Shown here: one piece after another, positions 31,444-41,000 of the stretch
Layout: every line of letters begins with the position of its first letter
How positions within the stretch are numbered: the first letter of the stretch is position 1
Assembly: GCF_038003525.1 (NCBI RefSeq)
Contig: NZ_JBBOPI010000001.1
Coordinates: 2,907,001 to 2,971,000 of the forward strand
Length of the DNA stretch: 64,000 bases
Reading direction: 5' to 3'
Source: Solibacillus sp. FSL H8-0538
GTDB taxonomy: Bacteria > Bacillota > Bacilli > Bacillales_A > Planococcaceae
Translations under genes and position numbers: made by a program
Notes under the pieces: model-generated
Database searches by the model: none
The model's input: only the letters and a program-made list of their open reading frames with translations
What the model was told of the DNA's origin: nothing

Positions 31444-31452
31444 CCTATACTT

Positions 31453-31782
31453 TTATTTGTGAACGGCAAATTTTGCTACCTCTAATAGCTGAAGTAAAAT
31501 AGCACTTGGAGTTTCGGCTACTTCTATATATTGCTTCGGGATGACGAGCTGTATCGCATCAGAATAGCAACGCTTCATGAGCTTACGTAATTTCTCTCCG
31601 TTTTTATCGGCATCAAACATTGTATACAGATCGCAATGCTCATAAGGCTCGATAAGCGTGATTAAGTCTTCTTCACTAATCGTACCATTTGTACATAAAA
31701 TCGTAGCGTTTTCGGCTAATAGAGGGATTATTTTCAATTTGTCCGAACGACCTTCTACGATTATACACTTTTCCACATTCAT
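31453..31782 (-). CDS. yusF: Toprim-domain protein YusF
   Basis: A 109-aa single Toprim fold with the conserved Glu in IIVEGRSDK (N-terminal motif) and the DxD in YTMFDADKNG. Similar small Toprim proteins (YusF-like, related to RNase M5 and the Toprim of primases) may bind or cleave nucleic acid; no defined function is known to me. The ATG at 31782 follows AGGAGG by seven bases, while the frame extending to 31815 has no ribosome-binding site. It is co-transcribed with yusE. Confidence 0.85.
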   Translation of the reverse strand: MNVEKCIIVEGRSDKLKIIPLLAENATILCTNGTISEEDLITLIEPYEHCDLYTMFDADKNGEKLRKLMKRCYSDAIQLVIPKQYIEVAETPSAILLQLLEVAKFAVHK

Positions 31783-31857
31783 CTTCCTCCTATAGAAAGA
31801 CAAATCTTGACCCAAAATAAGGTAAGATGATGTCGTTTATTATGTGATTAAGAAAGC

Positions 31858-31976
31858 TATAGTTGCTCAACCACGAACACAAGCATCGGAGAGTCCGAAG
31901 TGAAAGCGCTCTTAGCCTTCGCCTGAGGACAGACCGCGACCTCGAGGGGCTGGCGCTTTCGCCTAGACGTTACATT
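31858..31976 (+). repeat. Dispersed repeat, family B, copy 3 (gcvH/yusF gap)
   Basis: Ends in GCGACCTCGAGGGGCTGGCG then CTTTCGCCTAGACGTTA, the conserved part of family B. It fills most of the 290-base gap between yusF and the gcvH terminator. It also contains a TTAGCCTTCG stretch shared with the core of family A. Confidence 0.75.
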
Positions 31977-32027
31977 TACTTATTTAATTGTTATCCATAT
32001 GGCGAAATTTTATAATTTCCTTAACAA

Positions 32028-32069
32028 TAAAAAAAAACGCCAAACTCCTGTGACGGACTTTGGCGTTTC
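32028..32069 (-). terminator. Terminator after gcvH
   Basis: AAACGCCAAA and TTTGGCGTTT arms with a long T run on the minus strand, directly after the gcvH stop codon. Confidence 0.85.
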
Positions 32070-32075
32070 AAGAAA

Positions 32076-32456
32076 TTATTCTGCGATTAACTCTTCGTAT
32101 TTCTCAGCAGTCATTAACTCTTCGATTTCAGAAGGGTTAGTAAGTTCAACTACAACCATCCATGCTTGTCCATACGGAGATTCATTAACAAACTCAGGGT
32201 TATCAGAAAGTTCTTCGTTTACTTCAACGACTTTACCTGATATTGGTGCGTATAATTCTGAAACTGTTTTAACAGATTCAACACTACCAAATGGTTGGTT
32301 TAATTGAATTTCGTCGCCTACTGCTGGTAGTTCAACGAAAACGATATCGCCAAGTTCATGTTGTGCGAAATCTGTAATTCCTATACGTGCTTTGCCATCT
32401 TCAACTTTTACCCACTCATGTTCTTCTGAGTAGCGTAATTCTTTAGGTGTGTTCAT
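32076..32456 (-). CDS. gcvH: Glycine cleavage system H protein / lipoyl carrier
   Basis: A 126-aa lipoyl-domain protein with the lipoylation lysine in [14 protein letters not shown]. It shuttles the aminomethyl group in glycine cleavage. In Bacillus it is also the carrier from which lipoyl groups are transferred to other complexes, which may explain why it sits apart from gcvT/gcvP. The ATG at 32456 with GGAGGGG upstream is preferred over the TTG three bases earlier. It has its own terminator. Confidence 0.96.
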   Translation of the reverse strand: MNTPKELRYSEEHEWVKVEDGKARIGITDFAQHELGDIVFVELPAVGDEIQLNQPFGSVESVKTVSELYAPISGKVVEVNEELSDNPEFVNESPYGQAWMVVVELTNPSEIEELMTAEKYEELIAE

Positions 32457-32536
32457 CAAAACCCCTCCATATCATATGTAGTACATTCATGTTCAGTGTG
32501 CCATATTTCGTTCGGAAATTCAATACAATACGTTGT

Positions 32537-32893
32537 TTATTTCCATGATTCTAAGAAGTCAGACTCCTTAAATCCTAATGTTACTTTTTTTCCATCTGTT
32601 ACAATTGGACGCTTAATTAGCATACCATCCGATGCTAGTAGAGAAATTTGCTCTTCTTCAGACATATGTATTAGTTTGTCCTTTAACCCTAATTCTTTAT
32701 ACTTGTTACCAGAAGTATTAAAAAACTTTTTCAGCGGCAAGCCACTTGCTTCATAATATGATTTTAGTTGTTCTTTAGATGGCGTTTGTTCTACTATGTG
32801 AACCGCCTCATAAACAATGCCATTAGCATCTAACCATTTTTGTGCTTTTTTGCATGTCGTACATTTTGGATATTGAATAAATTGTAATGTCAT
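32537..32893 (-). CDS. yusI: ArsC/Spx-family protein YusI
   Basis: A 118-aa ArsC-fold protein starting MTLQFIQYPKCTTCKKAQ with a CxxC pair (Cys11, Cys14) and the family segment IKRPIVTDG near residue 92. It belongs to the Spx/MgsR/ArsC family. YusI itself has no defined function that I know of. It lacks the RNA-polymerase-binding context characteristic of Spx, so a redox or reductase role is as likely as a regulatory one. Position between gcvH and fadE matches B. subtilis. Confidence 0.88.
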   Translation of the reverse strand: MTLQFIQYPKCTTCKKAQKWLDANGIVYEAVHIVEQTPSKEQLKSYYEASGLPLKKFFNTSGNKYKELGLKDKLIHMSEEEQISLLASDGMLIKRPIVTDGKKVTLGFKESDFLESWK

Positions 32894-32980
32894 AAAATGT
32901 CCCCCTTTTATACGAATCGTTTCTTTTCATTGTAATCGAAAACGAATATCCAATGCAAAAAGATGCTGCTGCCGACCTAA

Positions 32981-33013
32981 AATAAAACCTAAGCGCGGCG
33001 CCCCGCACTTAGG
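32981..33013 (-). terminator. Terminator downstream of fadE
   Basis: CCTAAG-GCGG type arms (CCTAAGTGCGG with CCGCGCTTAGG) followed by TTTTATTTT on the minus strand. It lies after both the fadE stop and the relic tail. Confidence 0.75.
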
Positions 33014-33026
33014 TTGATCGTTCTTA

Positions 33027-33086
33027 TTACACCACAAACTTCTCTGCTTTAATTAGTTTTGCACCTGTCGCTTCTCTTTCGGTGCA
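33027..33086 (-). pseudogene. Relic 3' end of a second acyl-CoA dehydrogenase gene
   Basis: Read on the minus strand it gives REATGAKLIKAEKFVV and a stop. The genuine fadE end, 109 bases upstream in transcription order, reads REAAAKLIEAEKFVV and a stop. The residue changes and a one-codon indel indicate a diverged paralogue tail, not a recent copy. Nothing of the rest of that gene remains. Confidence 0.8.
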
Positions 33087-33135
33087 GAAATACACTGTCT
33101 TCATATACAGATCTTTCTTTTGTAGTAATTAAATC

Positions 33136-34917
33136 TTAAACCACAAACTTCTCTGCTTCAATAAGTTTCGCAGCTGCTTCACGTTTTTTCGGAATTAAGT
33201 TGTATGGGTTGTTACGTGTTAATTTACGTAGTGCTGATAAGATCATACGGCCAGCATCACCTTCAACTGAAGCTAGTAATGTATCTTTCGCTTCTTTTTC
33301 GATTTCTGAAAATGCTTCTTGTGTGAAGATTTGAGTGTAAAGAATTTTTTGTTGTGATTTTTCAACACCATCGCGAGCAATCGCTTTTTGCGTACGAATT
33401 ACAGCTGATTCCATTGCGTATAATTGGTTCGCAATGTTCGCGATGTTCACAAGTACTTCTTGCTCTGCATCTAGTTTTGCTCCGAACGCCTGTGCAGCAG
33501 CACCAGCAGCTAATACAGCAATTTTCTTCGCATTTTTCACAAGGTATAATTCTTGCGCTAATGGCTCATCACCAATTTCTTCAGGCATTAACATTAGGAG
33601 CTCTGCTTGTAATTGGTGTGCTACTTGTAGAAGTGGTAACTCGCCTTTTAGAGCTTTCTTCATAAATGTACCAGGAACAATCATACGGTTAATTTCATTT
33701 GTGCCTTCGAAAATACGGTTAATACGAGAGTCGCGGTAAATACGCTCTACTTCGTACTCTGCCATGAAGCCGTAACCACCATGCAATTGTACTGCTTCGT
33801 CTGCCACATAGTCTAATGTTTCAGAACCGACTACTTTTGCAATTGAACATTCAATCGCATATTCAGCAATAGCACCCGCAATTTTTTGGCCGTCTTTTTG
33901 CTCCTCAAGAGACAACTGGCTTAAGCGGTCCTCGAAGTAACCGACAGTACGATAGTTTAAAGACTCTGAAGCATAAATATGTGATGCCATTGTCGCTAAC
34001 TTTTCTTTCGTTAAGTTGAATCCCGAAAGTGGCGTTTTGAACTGCTGACGTTGCTTTGTATATTTAACCGCTAGCTCGAATGCACGTTTAGATGCACCGA
34101 CAGTACCTATTCCTAACTTATACCGACCTATGTTTAAAATGTTGAATGCGATAATATGACCGCGACCGATTTCACCAAGTAAGTTTTCAACTGGCACTTG
34201 TGCGTCTTGTAAAATTAAAGTACGAGTAGAAGATGATTTAATGCCCATTTTCTTCTCTTCTGCTCCTACTGATACGCCGTCGAATTTGCGGTCAACGATG
34301 AATGCAGTGAATTTATCGCCATCGATTTTTGCGTATACTACGAATACATCCGCAAATCCTGCGTTTGTAATCCATTGTTTTTCACCATTTAATACATAGT
34401 GAGTACCTGCTGCATTTAATTTGGCCACTGTTTTTGCACCTAAAGCGTCAGAACCTGAACCTGGCTCAGTTAATGCATACGCAGCGATTAATTCGCCAGA
34501 AGCTAACTTTGGTAAGTAGCGTTTCTTTTGCTCTTCGTTACCGAAAAGAACGATTGGTAAAGAACCGATTCCTACGTGTGCACCATGAGTAATTGAGAAT
34601 CCACCTGCTGGAGACAATTTTTCAGCGATTAAAGCGGAAGAAATTTTGTCTAAAGCTAAACCTTCATATTCTTCTGGAACATCCGCCGCAAGTAATCCTA
34701 GTTCACCAGCAATTTTTAATAAGCGTACGGAGTGATCGAATTCATGGTTCTCAAGGTTTTCTACAACAGGTAATACTTCGTTATTTACGTAATCCTCTGT
34801 TGTTTTGGCGATCATTTTTTGCTCATCGGTGAAATCCTCTGGCGTGAATACGCGTTCGATTTCTACGTCCTCGATTAAGAAAGCGCCGCCTTTAATAATG
34901 TTTGAAGTTTGTTCCAT
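33136..34917 (-). CDS. fadE: Acyl-CoA dehydrogenase FadE
   Basis: First oxidation step of fatty-acid beta-oxidation; flavin enzyme of 593 aa, matching the long YusJ/FadE type with a C-terminal extension. Visible family segments are ALTEPGSGSDALG (FAD/substrate), the WITNAGFADVFVVYAK strand, the QLHGGYGFMAEYEVERIYRD block and the catalytic-base region FEGTNEINRM. The ATG at 34917 follows GGGGAGGA and is preferred over an 18-residue extension. It is third in fadN-fadA-fadE. Confidence 0.95.
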   Translation of the reverse strand: MEQTSNIIKGGAFLIEDVEIERVFTPEDFTDEQKMIAKTTEDYVNNEVLPVVENLENHEFDHSVRLLKIAGELGLLAADVPEEYEGLALDKISSALIAEKLSPAGGFSITHGAHVGIGSLPIVLFGNEEQKKRYLPKLASGELIAAYALTEPGSGSDALGAKTVAKLNAAGTHYVLNGEKQWITNAGFADVFVVYAKIDGDKFTAFIVDRKFDGVSVGAEEKKMGIKSSSTRTLILQDAQVPVENLLGEIGRGHIIAFNILNIGRYKLGIGTVGASKRAFELAVKYTKQRQQFKTPLSGFNLTKEKLATMASHIYASESLNYRTVGYFEDRLSQLSLEEQKDGQKIAGAIAEYAIECSIAKVVGSETLDYVADEAVQLHGGYGFMAEYEVERIYRDSRINRIFEGTNEINRMIVPGTFMKKALKGELPLLQVAHQLQAELLMLMPEEIGDEPLAQELYLVKNAKKIAVLAAGAAAQAFGAKLDAEQEVLVNIANIANQLYAMESAVIRTQKAIARDGVEKSQQKILYTQIFTQEAFSEIEKEAKDTLLASVEGDAGRMILSALRKLTRNNPYNLIPKKREAAAKLIEAEKFVV

Positions 34918-35110
34918 ATTAAATTCCTCCCCTAAGGTAATTGTTCGGAAACGCTTAGACACTTCTGACAAAAGCAGCGTTTAAACTTTTGTCTATGAAA
35001 CTTACAAATTTATTGCTAAGCTACGGAATTGTGCATGGATACACTGACCTTTGCTTTGGTGACGAATTTGGAAGCATCAAAAAACTCGTGACCGCAAACT
35101 AATCTTCCTC

Positions 35111-36283
35111 TTACAGTACTTCGAATACACCAGCAGCACCCATACCGCCGCCGATACACATTGTTACTACACCGTATTTACCGCCACGACGTCTTAACTC
35201 ATTGATCAATTTTAGTGTTAAAATGGCACCTGTTGCTCCTAGTGGATGGCCAAGTGCGATTGCGCCGCCATTTACATTCACTTTTTCTACGTCGATGGCT
35301 AAATGGCGAACAACTTGTAGTGATTGTGATGCGAACGCTTCGTTAATTTCCCATAAATCGATGTCGCCTTGTGTAAGACCTGCGATTTCAAGTGCTTTGG
35401 GAATCGCTACGATTGGGCCAATTCCCATTACTTCTGGTGGTACGCCGCCAACTGCAAAGCCTAAAAACTTGGCTAATGGTTTTAATCCTTGTGCTTCAGC
35501 TTCTTCACGGTCCATCACAAGTACAGCTGCTGCACCGTCTGAAGTTTGAGAGGAGTTACCTGCTGTTACAGAACCTTTCACGTTGAACGCTGGGCGTAAT
35601 TTCGCTAAGCCTTCAATTGAAGTACCAGGTCGTACCCCTTCATCAGTATCGAACGTAAACTTCTTCTCTTGTAATTTATTATTCTTGTCTACGTAATACT
35701 CAATAACTTCAACCGGTACAATTTCGTCTTTAAATTTTCCTTCGCGAATGGCTTTTTCTGCTAATTCATGAGAACGAACTGCAAATGCATCTTGATCTTC
35801 TCGGCTTACTTTATAGCGATTTGCTACCTCCTCAGCAGTGTGACCCATTCCGATATAGTATTGCGGTGCTTCTTCAGCAAGTTTTGGATTTAAACGAACT
35901 GTGTTACCAGTCATCGGAATCATACTCATTGATTCTGTACCACCTGCAATTATTGCTTTTGAATGACCAAGCATAATACGTTCAGCAGCATATGCAATTG
36001 TTTGTAAACCTGATGAACAGAAACGGTTTATTGTAAGTGCTGGTGTTGTATCCGGCAGTCCAGCTAAAGCACCAATATTACGCGCTACATTCATTCCTTG
36101 CTCTGCTTCGGGCATTGCACAGCCTATAATTAAATCATCAATCGGACCTTCATAGCCCGCTCTTTTAAGTGTTTCCTTTACTACTAGCGCACCAAAATCA
36201 TCTGGGCGAACTGTTGCAAGTGAACCTTTTTTTGCTCGACCAATTGGCGTTCTTGCTCCTGCCACAATTACAGCTTCACGCAT
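35111..36283 (-). CDS. fadA: Acetyl-CoA C-acyltransferase (3-ketoacyl-CoA thiolase) FadA
   Basis: Last step of the beta-oxidation cycle. The 390-aa thiolase has the acyl-accepting cysteine in [10 protein letters not shown] (about residue 88), the conserved NEAFASQ and [14 protein letters not shown] segments, and the proton-relay cysteine in [10 protein letters not shown]. Strong GGGGGA site before the ATG. It is split from fadN by a family A repeat of about 320 bases, which could affect co-transcription. Confidence 0.97.
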   Translation of the reverse strand: MREAVIVAGARTPIGRAKKGSLATVRPDDFGALVVKETLKRAGYEGPIDDLIIGCAMPEAEQGMNVARNIGALAGLPDTTPALTINRFCSSGLQTIAYAAERIMLGHSKAIIAGGTESMSMIPMTGNTVRLNPKLAEEAPQYYIGMGHTAEEVANRYKVSREDQDAFAVRSHELAEKAIREGKFKDEIVPVEVIEYYVDKNNKLQEKKFTFDTDEGVRPGTSIEGLAKLRPAFNVKGSVTAGNSSQTSDGAAAVLVMDREEAEAQGLKPLAKFLGFAVGGVPPEVMGIGPIVAIPKALEIAGLTQGDIDLWEINEAFASQSLQVVRHLAIDVEKVNVNGGAIALGHPLGATGAILTLKLINELRRRGGKYGVVTMCIGGGMGAAGVFEVL

Positions 36284-36344
36284 ATTAATGTATCCCCCTT
36301 ATCGTATGCTAGCGACGTTTTGTAACTAGCTATAAATTGTTCTA

Positions 36345-36667
36345 TTAAGTTGGCTCTACACCAAAATCTGAACTTGACAGCACATTCCACTCCAGGCGGA
36401 CGCTTTCCGCGGGCGTGGCTTGAGCCTCCTCGGGCCAACACGATGTTGGTCACGAAGGCGTTGCCACAGGACGTGGCGTTCTTAGCCTTCGTTCCTAAAC
36501 GTTCGTGCGGGGTCTCAAGGCTCACGCTTTTCCCGCAGGAAGCTTTGCTCTGTAGCGAAAGGCGAATGCCGTCAGCTACACTCGCCGCCCTCCGTTCCAT
36601 GTGCCTATAAAGTAGTACACTTTCTTTTATAGTAAAGGACATATTTTGGTAAAGACCCATTAAGTTA
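36345..36667 (-). repeat. Dispersed modular repeat, family A, copy 2 (fadN/fadA gap)
   Basis: Arms match copy 1 at 5272-5600 in reverse orientation. The core at 36434-36496 is in the same absolute orientation as the core of copy 1 (5441-5502), so core and arms are inverted relative to each other between the copies. The 139-aa frame across it is spurious. Confidence 0.85.
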
Positions 36668-36787
36668 CAAGCAAATTTACCGTCCAAATTTTGAATCGTT
36701 CTGACCTTATACGGTTCAAAATCGATGACATCCGCCAGAGACCAAGACTTTCCTGAGTAGACATCTAGCCTGTTGAAGAAAGTCCCT

Positions 36788-39172
36788 TTAGTTACGTAAT
36801 GGTTTACCTTTTACAAGCATTTGCTGCATACGCAATTGTGATTTTTGATCTGCTACTAGTTGTAAAAATGCGTCTTTTTCTAAGCCTAATAAATACTCTT
36901 CAGACACTTCTGTTCCGTATGGTACTAAACCACCTGCGATAACATACGCTAATTTCTTCGCGATTTTCAGGTCATGATCGCTAATCATACCTGAATTGTA
37001 AAGGCCTTGTGCTCCTAAAAGTAATGTTCCATAACCTGGTGCTCCAACAACTTTTACTGGCTTCTTCACTGGTGGCACATACCCCGCGTCATGTAGCGCA
37101 ATCGCAGCTTGTTTTGCATCGAAAATTAAGTGATCAGAGTTCACCGACACGCCGTCTGCAAAGTTTAAGAAGTTGGTTTCACGGGCTTCTTCACCAGAAC
37201 CTGATACTTTTGCCATTGCAATTGTTTCAAATACTTTATTTGCAATGTTTTGATAGTCTATTTCAACACCATTTGGTAAACCTTTAATGAATTTTTCGTA
37301 AAGACCAATGTTACCTCCACCGCCTGGAATTAAGCCTACACCTACTTCAACTAAACCCATATACGTTTCTGCTGATGCTTGAATGTGAGCAGCTGGTAAA
37401 CATACTTCCGCGCCGCCACCTAAAGTCATTGAAAATGGTGCCGCGACAACTGGCTTCACACTGTATTTAATACGACGCATCGCTTGTTGGAATGATTTAA
37501 TAACAAAATCAAGTTCAAAAATATTGTCGTCTTGCGCTTCCATTAGGATCATACCGAGGTTAGCTCCAACACAGAAGTTTTTACCTTGATTACCGATTAC
37601 AAGCCCTTTGAAGTTTTTCTCTACTTCATCAATTGCGAAATTAATCATTTGGATAATGTCTAAACCGATCGCATTTGATTGTGAATGGAATTCTAAAAGT
37701 GCTACCCCGTCACCTAAATCTACTAAACTCGCACCTGCATTTGATTTAATAACTCCGTTTTTCTTTTTATAGCGTTTTAAGTCAATCGCTTTTTCGTTCA
37801 CAGGTACTTTCACATATTCAGTGCCATTGAAGTAAACAAGATCACCATCAATTTCTGTGTAGAATGTTGAGTAGCCTTTTGCAAGTAAATCTTTTGCAAA
37901 CGCAGGTACTTCGCGGCCCTCTGCTTCCATTTTAGCAATGGATTTTTCTACACCGATTGCATCCCATAGTTCAAAAGGACCTTGCTGCCAGCCGAAGCCC
38001 CATTTCATTGCGTTATCGATTGCAACAATATCATCTGCAATTTCTCCGTTTAATTGTGCAGAGTAAATTAATGTTGGTGCAAAAATATTCCACAATAGTT
38101 CTCCAGCGCGGTCATTTGCATACACTAATGTTTTTACTTTGTTTGCTAAGCCTTTTGTCTGTTTTGCCAGCTCAACTGAAGGCGTTTGCAGTTTTTTTGT
38201 TGGACCGTATTGAAGTGTGGATAAGTTCAGCTCATGAATTTCTTTTCCTTGTTTAAGGAAGAAACCTTGGCCAGACTTTGCACCTAACCAACCGTTTTCA
38301 ATCATTTTATTTAAAATTGGTGATTCTTCAAACACTGCCTGTTCTTCACCAGTTGTTTGGTCATAAACGTTTTTCGCAACGTGTGCGAATGTATCTAAGC
38401 CCACTACATCAAGCGTACGGAATGTTGCTGATTTTGGACGGCCAATTAGTGGACCTGTTACCGAATCCACTTCGCCTACTGAATAGTTACGGGCAACCAT
38501 TTCTTGCATGGTTACTAGTAGTCCGTAAGTTCCAATACGGTTTGCGATGAAGTTCGGTGTATCTTTTGCAATTACAACACCTTTCCCTAGCACATTTTCA
38601 CCGAAAGTTTGCATGAAATCTACAACTTCTAGTTTCGTTGTTATTGCAGGGATTACTTCTAAAAGTTTTAAATAACGTGGCGGGTTGAAGAAGTGTGTTC
38701 CAAGGAAATGCTTTTGGAAATCTTCCGAACGCCCTTCAGCCATTGCGTTAATACTAACGCCAGAAGTATTTGAAGAAATGATTGTGCCTGGTCTACGCAC
38801 CGTATCGATTTTTTCAAATAATCCTTTTTTGATTTCTAAGTTTTCTACAATAACTTCTATGATCCAATCTACATCCTTTAGCTTTACTAAATCATCTTCA
38901 AAGTTACCTGCAGTAATTAATGCTAAGTTTTTCTTGGCAGCTAATGGTGCTGGCTTTTGTTTTAGCAGCTTTTGCAATGCTCCGTTTGAAAAACGATTGC
39001 GGACTGCAGACGATTCGAGCGTTAACCCCTTCGCTTCCTCATCCTTTGTTAGCTCTTTTGGTGCGATATCTAATAATAATGTTGAAATACCAATATTTGC
39101 TAAGTGAGCAGCAATTCCTGACCCCATTACCCCTGAACCTAAAACGGCTGCTTTTTGAATTTTGTAAGACAC
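36788..39172 (-). CDS. fadN: 3-hydroxyacyl-CoA dehydrogenase / enoyl-CoA hydratase FadN
   Basis: Bifunctional beta-oxidation enzyme of about 794 aa. The N-terminal NAD-dependent dehydrogenase has the AAVLGSGVMGSGIAAHLANIG Rossmann motif (about 6-26) and the catalytic-His segment THFFNPPRYLKLLE. The C-terminal crotonase domain (about 480-700) has GNQGKNFCVGANL and GVGLIPGGGGN. A GTG at 39172 with GGGGGA suitably spaced is the best start; an upstream TTG is too close to that site. Two FadR-like operators lie upstream, so fatty-acyl-CoA should induce it. Confidence 0.95.
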   Translation of the reverse strand: MSYKIQKAAVLGSGVMGSGIAAHLANIGISTLLLDIAPKELTKDEEAKGLTLESSAVRNRFSNGALQKLLKQKPAPLAAKKNLALITAGNFEDDLVKLKDVDWIIEVIVENLEIKKGLFEKIDTVRRPGTIISSNTSGVSINAMAEGRSEDFQKHFLGTHFFNPPRYLKLLEVIPAITTKLEVVDFMQTFGENVLGKGVVIAKDTPNFIANRIGTYGLLVTMQEMVARNYSVGEVDSVTGPLIGRPKSATFRTLDVVGLDTFAHVAKNVYDQTTGEEQAVFEESPILNKMIENGWLGAKSGQGFFLKQGKEIHELNLSTLQYGPTKKLQTPSVELAKQTKGLANKVKTLVYANDRAGELLWNIFAPTLIYSAQLNGEIADDIVAIDNAMKWGFGWQQGPFELWDAIGVEKSIAKMEAEGREVPAFAKDLLAKGYSTFYTEIDGDLVYFNGTEYVKVPVNEKAIDLKRYKKKNGVIKSNAGASLVDLGDGVALLEFHSQSNAIGLDIIQMINFAIDEVEKNFKGLVIGNQGKNFCVGANLGMILMEAQDDNIFELDFVIKSFQQAMRRIKYSVKPVVAAPFSMTLGGGAEVCLPAAHIQASAETYMGLVEVGVGLIPGGGGNIGLYEKFIKGLPNGVEIDYQNIANKVFETIAMAKVSGSGEEARETNFLNFADGVSVNSDHLIFDAKQAAIALHDAGYVPPVKKPVKVVGAPGYGTLLLGAQGLYNSGMISDHDLKIAKKLAYVIAGGLVPYGTEVSEEYLLGLEKDAFLQLVADQKSQLRMQQMLVKGKPLRN

Positions 39173-39197
39173 GAGCAATTCCCCCTTCTTCCCTCTT

Positions 39198-39215
39198 TGA
39201 ATGAATAGTCATTCA
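39198..39215. promoter_or_regulatory. FadR-like operator 1 upstream of fadN
   Basis: TGAATGAATAGTCATTCA is an 18-bp near-palindrome matching the B. subtilis FadR (TetR family) consensus TGAATGAMTAATCATTCA at almost all positions. It lies 26 bases before the fadN start. Confidence 0.85.
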
Positions 39216-39352
39216 TTTTTGAACGAAAAAAAACTTGAAACAGCTTTTCTGTTCTTAGTGTAGTATAATTTGTCAATTTTATCAATCTTTTTTAACGCAA
39301 TTTTCTATAATTTTATTATACTGCTTTAATAATAATAGGTTCATCTGTTATT

Positions 39353-39370
39353 TCAATGAGTAATCATTCA
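39353..39370. promoter_or_regulatory. FadR-like operator 2 upstream of fadN
   Basis: TCAATGAGTAATCATTCA matches the same consensus with two differences, about 155 bases upstream of site 1. It lies in the divergent gap to the thioredoxin-like gene and could control either gene or both. Confidence 0.7.
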
Positions 39371-39436
39371 GTAAGTCAATTTCCTTTTCTGTGTCGACCA
39401 AAATGTGTAAAATAGTGTTAAGGAGTGTGATTAATC

Positions 39437-39754
39437 ATGCAAGAAATTACTACATTAGAACAATTTAATGAAATTACAGGCACAGAAAAATCAGTTGTTA
39501 TTAAATTTTTCGCAGGCTGGTGCCCAGACTGTACACGTATGGACATGTTTATTGATCCAATTATTGAAGAATACACACAGTACGATTGGTACTCAATCAA
39601 CCGCGACAACTTCCCAGAGCTAGCTGAAAAGTATCAAGTAATGGGTATCCCATCACTATTAATTTTCAAAAACGGTGAAAAACTTGCTCACTTACATAGT
39701 GCAAATGCAAAATCACCTGCACAAGTAACAGAGTTTTTAGACGCACAAGTATAA
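39437..39754 (+). CDS. Thioredoxin-like protein with WCPDC active site
   Basis: A 105-aa thioredoxin fold with the active site AGWCPDCTRM (Cys28, Cys31 by count) and cis-Pro in MGIPSLLIF. The CPDC dipeptide differs from standard CGPC and recalls the YtpP-like group. Cytosolic, no signal peptide. It is divergent from fadN and monocistronic with its own terminator. The redox partner is unknown. Confidence 0.85.
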   Translation: MQEITTLEQFNEITGTEKSVVIKFFAGWCPDCTRMDMFIDPIIEEYTQYDWYSINRDNFPELAEKYQVMGIPSLLIFKNGEKLAHLHSANAKSPAQVTEFLDAQV

Positions 39755-39756
39755 TA

Positions 39757-39792
39757 AAAAATGGGCCGCAAAGTGCGCGCCCGTTTTTTTAT
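39757..39792. terminator. Bidirectional terminator between the thioredoxin-like gene and the anti-sigma gene
   Basis: GGGC-CGC and GCG-GCCC type arms, flanked by an A run on one side and a T run on the other, serve two convergent genes. Confidence 0.8.
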
Positions 39793-41000
39793 TGTTTAAC
39801 TGCCTGTTCAAGTGAATTCAGATTATAATAGTAGGTTTTTTGGAAAAATTCTTCACTATAGCTTAGTCGGAAATTCCCCCCTAAAAATTCTACCGATAGG
39901 AAATCTTGTAGCCAAGCTGGACCTTCCACATGATTTTCTATAAAGGTATGAATTAGCTTTCCATCTTTCACCGTCACAATTTGCCCGTTTTCCCCTTCTA
40001 AAAATAGCAGTTCTTCACCGATTTCTTCCCTGTTGTACATCGTACCTCCCGTATACTCCCCTGGCACTCCTTCAACATATTGATATGCATCCAACTGTTC
40101 ATTATAGTACACGTAGCGAATTTGCTTATCTTCAAAGGAGCTGAAAACGATTACTTCGTCTCCATTTGAAAAGCTATGAATGCCCGCATGATAAGGTTGG
40201 TCCGCATTTTTATCATACGGACCGATATACCCCAAATCAACGATATGTTCCCCGTCTATTAAGTAAAGTTGCACATTCTCTTCTTTAATAAGCGGCCACA
40301 GTTGAACTCCATTGGGCAATTCCAACGTGCCATGCGCAACCATTAAATTATGCAGTGAGCCGTTTGGTGCCGTCTCTGCTACTGGCGCCTCCCTATAAGT
40401 AAGTGCAATCGATTTTGGCGCAACATACGGCTCATACAGAAGCCACTCTTCATACACATCTTCATACACTCGGACATCTGATTTGGAAATCATTTGTATA
40501 TTTAGATCATGAATATACGTCTGACCATCTATAAGATTTTCATGCTGCATATATAACTTCGTAATTCCTTCTTCATTAGGAGGCATCATCTTTAAAATAC
40601 GTAACGAAGCAAAATCCACGTTGGCGTATTTTTGAAATACTTCTTTTGGAGATGCTACCACTTCAGTAGCCGATACCTTCTCAAATGCCTCATAATCTTC
40701 CCATTCAATTGCAGTTAAATAAGCAATTGCTCCTTCTGCCTGTTGTTCTGACAATAGTTTATTAAAATAGACTTCACTAAAGCTCGCCGGTTGCTCGACA
40801 GACTGTTCACCCATTGATAAATATGAAAATGAGCCGATAAGGCCGATTACTAGTAGTACAAATACAGGCTGAAGTGCTTTTATGAAAGATTTATTGGATT
40901 TTCTTTTCTTAGAAGCTATTTTTGTCACGAGGCGATCCGTTAGCCATTGTTCCTCCCCAATGACCTCACCAATACTTTTCTTGATTTTGGAATCCTTCAT
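39789..41000 (-). CDS. Membrane anti-sigma factor-like protein, partner of the ECF sigma factor
   Basis: About 403 aa: a cytoplasmic N-terminal segment (about 1-45), one membrane helix (about 45-64; LQPVFVLLVIGLIGSFSYL) and a large extracytoplasmic part rich in beta-strand-like text. It overlaps the end of the ECF sigma gene, the usual setting of a cognate anti-sigma factor. I see no zinc-binding HxxxCxxC motif, so it is not a ZAS-type. I chose the ATG at 41000, eight bases after GGGAG, over one five codons upstream. The signal sensed is unknown. Confidence 0.75.
   Translation of the reverse strand: MKDSKIKKSIGEVIGEEQWLTDRLVTKIASKKRKSNKSFIKALQPVFVLLVIGLIGSFSYLSMGEQSVEQPASFSEVYFNKLLSEQQAEGAIAYLTAIEWEDYEAFEKVSATEVVASPKEVFQKYANVDFASLRILKMMPPNEEGITKLYMQHENLIDGQTYIHDLNIQMISKSDVRVYEDVYEEWLLYEPYVAPKSIALTYREAPVAETAPNGSLHNLMVAHGTLELPNGVQLWPLIKEENVQLYLIDGEHIVDLGYIGPYDKNADQPYHAGIHSFSNGDEVIVFSSFEDKQIRYVYYNEQLDAYQYVEGVPGEYTGGTMYNREEIGEELLFLEGENGQIVTVKDGKLIHTFIENHVEGPAWLQDFLSVEFLGGNFRLSYSEEFFQKTYYYNLNSLEQAVKQ

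Noticed and set aside
36268-36687. 139-aa minus-strand ORF in the fadN/fadA gap
   Set aside because: It lies across the family A repeat and reads the repeat arms; no ribosome-binding site or recognisable protein.
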